From Oreohelix idahoensis (Eukaryota; Mollusca; Gastropoda; Stylommatophora; Oreohelicidae): 64,000 nt of DNA. The stretch covers positions 124,001 to 188,000 of the forward strand of contig JAMPIV010003412.1 in assembly GCA_024509875.1 (NCBI GenBank). The letters run 5' to 3'. How positions within the stretch are numbered: the stretch's first letter is position 1; the number at the start of each line of letters is the position of its first letter. The notes under the pieces are model-generated. The model did no database searches. It saw only the letters and a program-made list of their open reading frames with translations, and was not told the origin of the DNA. Of the stretch, positions 54,690 to 64,000 are shown one piece after another. Made by a program: the position numbers and the translations under genes.

Positions 54690-56776
54690 AGTGCATTAAA
54701 AGTCTGTGTTTAAAATATTTTTTAATTATTTTTTTTTATTTTCTTCTTTTTAGTGTTATTTTGTTGTTGTTTGTACATTAAAGTTAAATGTAATCGATCC
54801 GCTAATGACATTATCAGTTTGCGATAAACGAGTCCAGAGCACAGGAGGCGGATTTTCATTATTCAGTATATTACACGGAAAGTTATTAAAAAAATTTTTT
54901 TTGATAAGAGTTGTAAATTACATTTCTTTTAATGTAGTTGTCAGTTGCGTGTATGTCTGTGCACGCGCGTGCGATAGTGTGTGTGTGTGTGGAGGGAGGA
55001 GAAGTTTCAATATTTCTCTCAAGAGAGACAATCTTGTTGGAAAGAATACACCTAGATTATTTGCAGTTATCGCCCATTTCACTGATGAAACAATACAAAA
55101 AAAAATTTAATATTAATTTTAATGTTATTCATTTTATTAATTTTACGACTGATTATTGTATTGTCATCGGGAATACACAACTATGCCAAGTTTCAGAGCT
55201 ATTGCTCTTCTGGAAGTGATCGAAAAATCGATTGCAAGATTTGAAGGTGACATACGTTGCAAGTTAAAGAAAAGCCCGTAAAACAGAAAGCAAGTGATTC
55301 AACTAGACATCCGCTTACAATAGCAGACAGCTGCTCACTTGGACCCTCTTGAATTATCTCACTTACACATGCACACCCCTACACATTCAGTCACGCACTA
55401 ATGCATACAGGAAGTCACACTCGCTCGCACTTATACTCTCAATAACAAACTGGCACCCAACGACTCGTGTAGTTTCGGCATTATTCCTGAGAAAACTAAG
55501 AAATAATCCGACTCCTTGCTTCCCCAAGCATGTCATTTGTGGAACGAAGAACATCAAGGATAGAGAATATCAACAATAAGAACATTAATGACAGGGAATC
55601 CTCATCACCAATACCCCTAAGCTAGCCAAGGAACGTAGTACTTCAAGAAGCGTAAGCAAAGTCCCCCTGTTACGTGTCATCACTGCAGGTCTTCTGTCTT
55701 CCTTATCGTTTTCATTGATGTCTCCAGTGTGACAGACGAACTCAGCCGACCCTGAATGACCCTGAAGTGTTGGGTGATATAGTACGACCTTCGTAGCGAC
55801 CCCTTGGATAACATCAGTGCCCCCGAATATTATAACTTTTCGTCAAATGGGAATTTTTTTCACTTGGACTCATTAGCTATGCAACCGTTCCACACGTTTG
55901 CTGATTAATATGTGGACAGTTTATCTACCGTTCATTCTGGTCATCGCATTGATTTAAGGAGAGATTAAATCACGCCCATGGACATCTCTTGAGCAATCAT
56001 ATGCAGTATTTTCATTAACTTGCCCAGAGGGGGGCGGCGCCAGAATCAAACAGATAGTAGCGACCACGATCAAAGACACAGACTGGGGGATTTCAGGAAA
56101 GACTAGCGCCACGATCAAAGACAGTAGTGGTCCCTGAAACGAGCGACGCCAGTTCCTGCAGGTATTTCGCATCTCGGTGTTAAACACAGAACCGATCGCA
56201 GCAGCGAGCGGAGATAAGAAGACCAGGGGCGGCATCTCTCTTTAGTCTGGCGGTCAAATCCCCAAAAGTGTCCTGAGATCTAAAAAGGTGTCAATTTTCT
56301 CATGTCCCACTCATCTTACAATTAAGTTAGATATACACAGACCACGTAGAAATACACTTTATCACTCGTTGGCCAGACCTTTACAGAAGCACTAGCTATA
56401 TTTGAAATCCTGCTAGATTATCCCCTGGATTTTTATATATATTTGCAGTGAATTCTATTTCTGTGCAAAACGGTAATATATATATATATTGTGTAAAGTG
56501 ATCAGTGGTCTAGTTCATTCATTCTATTTCACTGGATTTTGTGTTAATTTAAATCTATTAAATTAAACCATCTCAATAGTTCCAGTTGTAAATGTAATGA
56601 TATATCTGCTTTATTATTTCCAAAAAAGATAATAGATGCTTAAATGCTGTAATTAACTTTTAAAGTCGCGAAGGAATTTATAATTAATAAATTTAGTTAA
56701 GTCCTATATTTATAGATGTGTGTTTTAACCATTAGAACTCGCGCAGTGTTTATTAAATACATAATTAAATACGCGA

Positions 56777-56807
<31 letters not shown>

Positions 56808-58360
56808 AATAGTCTTAACGGGAAATTCATCGCGCTTTAGACTGTTATTTGATTTTTCGGTATATTACATGTCTTTTTCTTTCATACAGAGTGATCGTAA
56901 CCTTTGCGATCCCAGCAATAAAGAAATCATCTTAAAAAAACTCCAGACATATTGATGAAACATTTTTTAAATTTAATCTTGTGGCGGTTCAATGCGACCT
57001 AGCTATCATAATTACATGAAAGAAAGCCTACCCAAGACTATTTAAAGAACAATCATCATATTAAAATTACAAATCTGTAAGATAAACTGGAAGTTGAACC
57101 GTGCCAGTAGCGATAATTGATTTACTGCCCTACTGTGAGAGAGTACATATTTTCCTGAACTGTGACGGCTTAAGTTTTTCCTCACTGGATTACTAAACTT
57201 ACCGGTCAGTTACTACCATCACGCATTGAAGGAATTTTACCACTAGCGGAAGATTAAAGAGACCACTTCATTTTCACCCCTGTGTCGAACTGTGTCAGTG
57301 CCATCCCATAGACTCCTTTTATATAATAAAACACAATAACTCTTAGGCTTCAAGTCCGGCGATAAGTGAGAATAGTTGCTATCAGCAAACCTCGCAACAT
57401 CTGGGGCGGGACACGGAAGTACCAGACCTTTTCATGTGTCAAGAGTGTAATTGCTGTTTATATAATTCTATTGGAGTGTCTGATGCTGTAATTGGTAAGT
57501 GTGTGAATATATGAGTGTGGATCCTCACGCGCGTGTATGAATGACAGGAAATTTAATCTTTTTTTGTAACCATTTTGTTAACTTGCTTACCTGGTAATAT
57601 AATTTTCTGTATACCCTGCATTGTTCCTTTAAGTGGGATAGTTGATAATTTGTTAACTCTGTTTAAAACCCCCTCCTTTTCATTTGCTTAGTAAAGGGAA
57701 GAACAATTGGGAAGAACAGGATTCTTTCTACCACCCGTACCTAATTTTGAAACACCTCTTTCAGAGTAATTAACTTCACTGTTAGGTTAACGTACCTATG
57801 TTCCTGATAACTATCTATTTTTGGACTGGGTTTATCTTTGTCTAATAAGCGGGACGGGCTTAGTCGATACCAATCTTCTTCACCCCCTCCCTACCTTGTT
57901 ATTTGCATTTTTCTGTACTTATGATAATTTTTGCTGTAAACACATGATTATTGTAGTGATTGTTTTTTTTAACTTTAATAAACAACATAAACTTAATTGT
58001 TACTGTGTTGGAATACCCAAAGCCCAAAATTTCCCCTATTTGTTTAAGATAGTTGTATCCACGTCGTCTGTGTGTTTGAAGCACCAAATCGGTGTGAGAG
58101 CAGGTGTGTGTCTGGAAACTGGCAAATAATTGTTTGACCAGGAGAGCCTGAAGAGTAGATTGAGAGAAACGATTTGTCGTAAATAAGTCTGTCTTTACTC
58201 TCCTCCAGCACTCTGTGAAGCAACTATTTACTCTCTACATTTCTATCACTGAGCTGTTCACCATCATTCTACACTCTAAATCGGACCACTATTTCTAAGA
58301 CTCTTTCTCTCTAAATAAATTTACGACATCCAGCTCTCTTCTCCCTGTTGTAGCGTGATG
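54690..58360. other. 3.7-kb stretch without recognised genes
   Basis: Includes a short TA run at 56778-56800 and a TG-rich tract at 54975-54995. A minus-strand frame at 55954-56235 (93 residues) has two hydrophobic segments but no family signature. Nothing else is supported. Confidence 0.45.
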
Positions 58361-58364
58361 TTTA

Positions 58365-58520
58365 CCTCTGCTTATTTACCCAAGGGATTCCAGAACAGCC
58401 GAGGACTAGAATGGAACCAGGCCAGGAGGAAGACAGTCGATATGATAGTGTGGCGCTCTCTCTTCCAAACCTCTACACCTCGCGGTAGAAGGGGAACGAC
58501 TAAGTAAGTACCATTCCAGA
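58365..58520 (+). repeat. 3' end of a LINE (TAAG-tailed family)
   Basis: Matches 41040-41170: a GAGGACTAGAATGGAACC block, GGAGGAAGACAGTCGATA, a TGGCGCTCTCTCTTCC block and CGGTAGAAGGGGAACGACTA with AGTAAGTA. A 5'-truncated insertion ending just before the large LINE. Confidence 0.7.
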
Positions 58521-58563
58521 ACAAGGACTGCCTTGCAATGCTATCGACAGGTTTCCGAAATGA

Positions 58564-59772
58564 AAAGAGAGGGCTATTCACCTAAAACTTAAAGGTTGTA
58601 GAACAGGGTCCGGTATAACCTTGAAGCTATCAAGTCATGGAAAATGTGTAACTATAACATTCCAGAACACCTTTCAGTACGAGGCATTTCGTTTCATTGT
58701 CATTAAATTCTACGAAACAGGACTTGTAGAGTCAAGAACAGACATAAATGGTGCACTAGTAGAAGACGTTATAACAACACCACTTCTCAAAATTCACCTT
58801 TATCACACTAAGAACAAAATTATGACCCAGGGGACTGCCGCAGCTATCGAATCATGGCTAGAAACAGAATTTGAAGAATTAAAAGAATCTGCAAAAATTG
58901 TAACTGATGTTGAGTTAGAAAACACTAAAATGGACTCCGCTGTTTCTATGCCCCACTTGGCAGTAGACTCAATGATTCCAGGCATAAGTGACTTTACTAC
59001 CGACAACGACATTCTCAACATCAGCTGCAACCCAATGTCTCACAGTGAATCAGAAATTCTACCTTCTGCAGTATTGGATACAATAACAGACACCCCTACA
59101 ATTTCTAAACCTATGTTGGCCATCGAATACCCCATGGACCATGAAAATATACGAAAAGCTGAAACTGTATCTCTTGAGCAACAAAAAGAAGACACCACGA
59201 AGTTACCTGTGTCGTGCTGCCAGGAGCTAATGCAAAATATGGAGGACACGCTACGAAGTTTAATTGGTGATCTCATGTCTAGTATACAGACATCGCTCAA
59301 GGCCGAAAACGAACTTCTTAAAAGGGAGATAGTATCTCTGAGGGAAGACAATTCTAGCATGAAGGACATCATCGAAAAACTGCAGAGAGACTTCTCACTC
59401 TATAAGATAAGACAACCAGATCATCCTCAAACAATAGTAGAAGATTGCGAAGAATCCATACATAAAAATACGCCAAATCAGCAAAAAGGTCACCACCAAA
59501 CTGTACACAAAAAACACGAAGAGACACTCACAAACACAACATATCCCATTGGAGTCAAAATTACCAACAGATTTCAAGTTCTTGAGGATTGTTCAACAGA
59601 AAATGAGCAGGTATCAGCATCCCTACAGACAACGTTCCAGTGCCCGAAAACCAAATTCACAAATCTCAGAGCCATCACAACAGTCCACAAAAAGAACACC
59701 ACAAAAGGCAGCAGCATCAATCTAATAGAAAACAAAGTGAAGAAATACGTAGTGACGTTACACATATTGTAA
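58564..59772 (+). pseudogene. LINE copy 2 ORF1, N-terminal part
   Basis: Open from after the TGA at 58561 to 59772, with no ATG near the start. An N-terminal domain reads VTITFQNTFQYEAFRF and IHLYHTKNKIMTQGTAAAIE then WLETEFEEL. This module (short strands, MTQG, W-x-x-x-EF) is one I have seen in other invertebrate LINE ORF1 proteins. A Ser/Thr-rich linker and a coiled coil follow (about residues 200-270 from 58621, LKAENELLKREIVSLRED), probably for trimerisation. The tail is Lys/His/Gln-rich. The real protein most likely continues in the next frame at 59640; the last residues of this frame (NKVKKYVVTLHIL) are a frameshift artefact. Confidence 0.78.
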
Positions 59773-60710
59773 TTGGTGACTCCCTCTTGAAGGGTATTTA
59801 TTGTGAAAGAATGTCCACTACAAGAGAAGACATCGTTTCAGTTATGACAGTGCCGGGGGCTGGTATTAAAAGACTACTGGACATAATTAATAAGTTCGAT
59901 ATTAATCACAAGATAACAAAAACAACACTACACGTAGGAATTAATGATATCATGAATGAGCAGAGCCTAAACCCCTCAGGATTGGTGGCTACAATAAAAC
60001 AAAAATTTCCCAAAGCCTCCATCTTTATTTCATCAATCATACCACCATGCTATGGGTTTCAGCGTCGCACAGCGGACACTTACAACACAAAACTACAGAA
60101 CTATTGTAAACAAAACGGCCTTGGCTTCATCAACAATACTCCATTCTTTACATCTAACTCAGGAGCACCTAAGAAACGACTCTACAGAGATCAAATTCAC
60201 ACATCCACACTGGGAAGCAGTATCCTGGCCAAAAACATAAAATATCCAGAAAGGACACAACAAGACAGCTCAACCCATATAGAGAATGCAACGAAATCTA
60301 CTGAGACATCAACATATAATTACAACGCATCACAAACCCCACCTACCCCTCAAAGAAGCACACCTATTGCAAGCAGGCAGCCTTCCAGCTATCACAACGC
60401 CACTTTCAATCAGGAAGCCGAATCTTATGATACCATGTTTCCCCCATTAGTCACAAAGCAGCCCCACTCAGGTACCTCTACCAACAGTATTCCAATGTCC
60501 CAGGCGCAGAATACTCCTACCAACACTACAACAAGGACGGAAGAAATCAGAGATCACCATGCTTCCTCCCCTAGTTCTTATTATCGTCCTCAGTGGAACC
60601 CTGAACTTGTCTATCTGATGCAATTCAGCCCTGCGTCACTTAGACAAGCATTAATGATGTCTGCCCAAAGTCATCCCTATTATATGCCCGGCAGAGACGT
60701 CAGTTATTGA
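59640..60710 (+). pseudogene. LINE copy 2 ORF1, SGNH/GDSL hydrolase-like domain
   Basis: From about residue 40 the protein reads VTHIVIGDSLLKGIYCER (block I with the catalytic-type Ser), then VPGAGIKRLLDII (block II Gly), LHVGINDIM (block III, G-x-N-D) and DQIHTSTLGSSILAKNI (block V, D-x-x-H). These are the four SGNH signatures in order, with Ser, Gly, Asn and Asp/His all present. Esterase-like domains are known in ORF1 of CR1/L2-type LINEs. A Pro/Thr/Gln-rich tail of about 130 residues follows, to a natural TGA. Possibly lipid or membrane interaction; the function in retrotransposition is unclear. Confidence 0.85.
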
Positions 60711-61294
60711 CGAACAAACACTTTGCTTCACTAAATCTCTGTTACTACAGCCTTCACTCCATTTGAACATTTGTTGTTTTTTTAATACAACGGTAATAAT
60801 CAGAACTTTTAATAGTTTATCGGTTAATATCCTCTAAAAAAAAAATTTCTTTGATTACTTATTTCGTTACAATTTAAATTTCTTATTATCACGCGTAGCT
60901 TCAATTTGTTAGAATTTTCGGTGTTAAGGTGTGAAGTGTTGTATACTTAACTTGTCTGACTTGTGACTATTATTAATTTCTTCCATCTCTCGTTTAACTT
61001 CACTTTGTTGTGTTGAGCAGTTCTGGTGTGATATGTTGTATGCCTGATTGTTTTGTGACAATTTTCATATACTCAGTTGAAATTGTTTTTTTTATTAGTT
61101 GTATTAATTATTTTAATATTGTATTTTCTGCAATTTCTCATTTCTTGAATTCCACTTCCTTGGTGAAGTATTAATTCGTAAAAATATTTTGCGCTTTTTG
61201 TGTGCATAGCCTAACTGTTTTTTAACTTGTATTTTTTTATTATATATTTTTTTATATTTTTTTTAAAATATATCTTTCTTTTTACTATACAAGC
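60711..61294 (+). other. Inter-ORF spacer of LINE copy 2
   Basis: T-rich noncoding sequence between ORF1 and the ORF2 ATG at 61295, with long T runs around 61235-61265. How ORF2 would be translated after 585 bases is not evident from the sequence. Confidence 0.7.
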
Positions 61295-61928
61295 ATGGCT
61301 GGTAATTATGTACCGTGGCTTCACAAGGATGGTCTACGACTTGGTCATCTGAATATTTACCATCTTCTAGGTAAACTCCCCGAACTTACATACATTCTAA
61401 GTAATAATTTTCACATTTTTGGACTTTCAGAAAGTCGCCTAAATGACAGAATAACAGACGATGACATTGCGTTAAATGGTTTTAAAACTATTCGGCGAGA
61501 CGCAAGCAAAAAACAAGAGACAGGTATAACAGTTTTTATTTCCACTTCCCTTAATTTTCGCCGCAGAAACGACTTAGAGACAGCAGAGATAGAATGTGTA
61601 TGGTTGGAAATAAAGCTACCGAATCAGGGCCCATTTCTGGTGGGATATCTTTATCGAAATCCTAGTGCAGGACCTATATGGTACGAAGATTTCACCATAA
61701 TGATGGACAATGTATTTGCCACAGTCAAGGAGGTTGTTCTTCTTGGTGATTTCAACATCGATATACACAATTCAAATCTAACATGGAAAAAATATAATAT
61801 TATCGTACAACTTAAAACAAATAGTTAACCAGCCTACAAGAGTAACACAAGCATCAACCACACTAATCGACCACATCTACGTAACTTGCCCAGAAAACAT
61901 CATAGAATGCTCTGTCCCTAATATTGCA
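61295..61928 (+). pseudogene. LINE copy 2 ORF2, endonuclease domain
   Basis: Starts MAGNYVPWLHKDGLRLGHLN at a good ATG. Motifs are SESRLND (Glu), GYLYRNP (Tyr) and LLGDFNIDI (Asp, Asn); after a one-base shift near 61800, QPTRVTQ, LIDHIY and MSDHYPV (His) follow. It aligns along its length with 27001-27660. The frameshift inactivates this copy. Confidence 0.88.
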
Positions 61929-62585
61929 ATGAGTGACCACTATCCAGTATGCTGTACATGGTCAAAGAATAAATGTAAAGTTCCGAAAAATAAACATGTA
62001 AGTATCAAATTTAGAAGTTTCAAACATTTCAGTAAGGAATTATTTTTAAATGACTTGCTAACTGCACCTCTCGCCCGTGTTTACCAACTTCCTGATCCGG
62101 ATGACGCTATTGAATACTGGACAAAAATTTTTTATAATGTTTTTGACACGCACGTACCAGCTAAGGAAATTCGCGTCAAACGACAATTAAAATCTCCGTG
62201 GATCACGCAGGAAGTGTTGGAGGCTATGAGGCAGAGAGATCAAGCGCACAAAAATAAGGACCTCAACACATACAGGGTATACAGGAACAAAGTTCAATAT
62301 TTAATTCGGAAAGAAAAGAAAAATCGTTTTAGAAATATAGTTCAGAACAAATCAAATAGTAAGGAAATATGGAAGGCAATTAACACCTTAGCGAAAAAAC
62401 GTAATGCACCAGACTCATTCTCTTCCAACACTTCATTTACTTGCACCGACTTCAGCAATCACTTTCAAGCAGAAATAAACGGTCTGAAATCCACAATACC
62501 ACCTTCCTGTAGTGACTTAGACAAACTTCAGCATTCTGTAAAAACAAATGTACAAACTCAGTTCCACCCGACATTCCTTTTATGA
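61929..62585 (+). pseudogene. LINE copy 2 ORF2, endonuclease-RT linker
   Basis: Contains MSDHYPVCCTW (the last endonuclease block), VYQLPDPDDAIEYWT, VPAKEIRVKR, PWITQEVLEAMRQRDQAHK, YLIRKEKKNRF and SKEIWKAINTLAKK. This is the connector between endonuclease and RT seen in CR1/L2 elements. It closes at a TGA at 62583, where the RT continues in the adjacent frame. Confidence 0.85.
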
Positions 62586-64000
62586 CAGTTAATGAAGTGT
62601 ATAACTATCTTATTGGCCTTAAGGATAATAGCTCATCAGGGCTTGACGGAATTAGTAATCGAATACTGCGTTACGCCGCACCAGCTATTAGTGATTCACT
62701 AACTTTTATATATAATCAATGTATTGCTAAAAGTTATTTTCCTTCAGCCTTTAAGATTGCCAAAGTATATCCTCTCTTCAAACCTGGCTCGTCAGATAAC
62801 AGTAATCTTGGTAACTATAGACCTATTTCTCTTTTATCATCGCTTTCTAAACCACTAGAAAAACACATACATAAAGCAACACTACATTACCTAGTTAGCA
62901 ATGACTTGCTAATTGACAGTCAGTCAGGGTTTCGACAAAAGCATTCATGCCACACAGCTCTAACTAAGATGATAGACAACTTGCACCTAAACATAAATAA
63001 CGATAACATATGTGGAGCAATCTTTGTAGACTTTAGGAAAGCATTTGATATGTTAGATCACGCTGTTTTAATAAGAAAATTAGAAACAATGAAAGTTAAC
63101 TTTAAACTAGTGACATTACTTAAATCATTCCTGTCCGACAGACAGCAAGTAGTGTGGTACAATAACTCCTTGTCAAGCCCAACTATTATTGACACTGGTG
63201 TTCCTCAGGGTTCTATTCTCGGCCCTCTACTTTTTTCCATTTACATAAATGACCTTCCACTACACATCGAGCACTCATCCTGCGACCTATTTGCCGATGA
63301 CTGTACCATTTATACTAGTGATAAAAGTTGCAACACGCTAGAAATATTATTACAAAGCGACACAGACAATCTTATTAAGTGGAGCAATGAAAACTGCATG
63401 CAAATAAATATCACTAAAACAAAATGTATGATAATATCAACTAGACAAAAATTACAAAACTCGCCGAAAACAACACTTCAGCTCTACATTGGAACCTCTT
63501 TAATTGAAAATGTAAATGAATATAAAACACTAGGACTCATAATTGACCAACATTTAAGTTGGAATTCGCATGTACAAGCACTGACCAAACAAACGGCACA
63601 AAAAGTTTACCAGTTAGCTAAAATCAAACATTTCCTAGATGAGGAGACACGAAAAATGTTCTATACATCCCAGATACAAACACATCTAGACTATTGTTCC
63701 ACAATTTGGGATGGCTGCACCATGTCCAACACTAAAAGACTCTTTTCATTACAAAAACGTGCAGTGCGCCTAATTTCAGACAAAAACCTCACACAGTGTG
63801 TAGACGCATATACATATCTTAACATATTACCACTAAGAAAGCGCCTTCTCTTCAACAAAGCCAAATTTATTCACAAAATCTTGTCACAGAATGCTCCAAC
63901 GTATCTGTGGCCTATTTTCAAATACAGCGGAAGACGCAGTCAACGCTTAAATAAATTACACATGCCCAAGCCTAGGCTCGACTTATTCAAGAAAAGTTTA
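62582..64000 (+). pseudogene. LINE copy 2 ORF2, reverse transcriptase and C-terminal domain (cut by the window edge)
   Basis: This frame is open for 473 codons from ATG 62582 to the last base. RT blocks in order: NYRPISLLSSLSK, DSQSGFRQKHSC, VDFRKAFDMLDH (catalytic Asp), GVPQGSILGPLLF and LFADDCTIYTS (catalytic Asp pair). The thumb and C-terminal blocks follow: YKTLGLIIDQHLSWNSH, LDYCSTIWD, LQKRAVRLIS and LLFNKAKFIH, up to PRLDLFKKSL. All RT catalytic residues are intact. The ORF would end about 80 residues beyond the window if it is as long as the copy at 29139-29957. Confidence 0.92.

Larger units (their letters stand above)
58530..64000 (+). mobile_element. CR1/L2-like non-LTR retrotransposon, long copy with ORF1 and ORF2 (runs off the edge)
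   Basis: At least 5.4 kb: an SGNH-containing ORF1 region, a ~585-bp AT-rich spacer, then ORF2 with endonuclease and RT. The 5' boundary is uncertain, because the ORF1 frame has no ATG near its start (open from after a TGA at 58561). Frameshifts at about 59650-59770, 61800 and 62580 show decay. The last 473 codons of RT are uninterrupted to the window edge, so it is younger or less damaged than the copy at 27-30 kb. Confidence 0.88.

Noticed and set aside
55954..56235. Small membrane protein of 93 residues on the minus strand
   Set aside because: Two hydrophobic stretches only; no family motif, no neighbours and no splice evidence.

Overview
This is animal nuclear DNA, repeat-rich and gene-poor. 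The only confidently recognised host coding sequence is one exon of a Shab-type (Kv2) voltage-gated potassium channel on the minus strand (11637-12767). It has a clear splice acceptor and donor, phase 0 at both ends. The exon starts inside transmembrane segment S1, so the N-terminal tetramerisation (T1) exon should lie above 12767. The distal C-terminal exon(s) should lie below 11637. I found neither, so most or all of the window is probably intron of this one gene. The mix of CR1/L2-like and RTE-like LINEs, tRNA-headed SINEs, a Ty3/gypsy element of the PR-IN type and many simple-sequence arrays fits a lophotrochozoan, most likely a mollusc (gastropod-like). That placement is inference from repeat style and is not proven.

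Layout. 1-1.5 kb: nothing recognised. 1.5-8.7 kb: a pyrimidine-rich tandem array split by a complete LTR element (2542-8629) with about 98% similar LTRs, a CTCTA target duplication, broken gag/protease/integrase and no reverse transcriptase. 8.7-11.5 kb: SINEs, LINE 3' ends and long TA/CA microsatellites. 11.6-12.8 kb: the Kv2 exon. 13-26.3 kb: mostly tandem arrays (23, 29, 36, about 40 and about 50 bp units), GATA and GA microsatellites, a dispersed repeat family and LINE 3' fragments. 27-30.4 kb: a 5'-truncated CR1/L2-like LINE with a GTTC tail. 30.9-33 kb: a LINE fragment, a SINE inside a 70-bp array and a TTTC microsatellite. 33.7-35.9 kb: a minus-strand gag-like LINE ORF1 with zinc knuckles and no ORF2. 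37.6-39.7 kb: a SINE, a possible hAT-type MITE and a 64-bp array. 40.4-46.2 kb: a 31-bp minisatellite domain broken by LINE copies, one of which holds an 849-bp solo-LTR candidate. 46.5-51.5 kb: LINE-leader-like sequence, two SINEs and a dead hAT transposase. 51.5-58.4 kb: largely unexplained single-copy sequence plus a palindromic MITE. 58.5-64 kb: a longer copy of the CR1/L2-like LINE, with an SGNH-hydrolase-like ORF1 and an endonuclease/reverse transcriptase ORF running off the edge.

The elements form a readable insertion history. The LTR element, SINEs and LINE tails sit inside older tandem arrays, and several insertions keep target-site duplications that fix their boundaries exactly. I found no CRISPR array, operon or bacterial gene, and no clearly new host system. 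The most unusual items are the RT-less PR-IN LTR element, the SGNH-domain LINE, the ORF1-only LINE fragment with histone-like hairpins, and the 36-bp minisatellite that is open on both strands.
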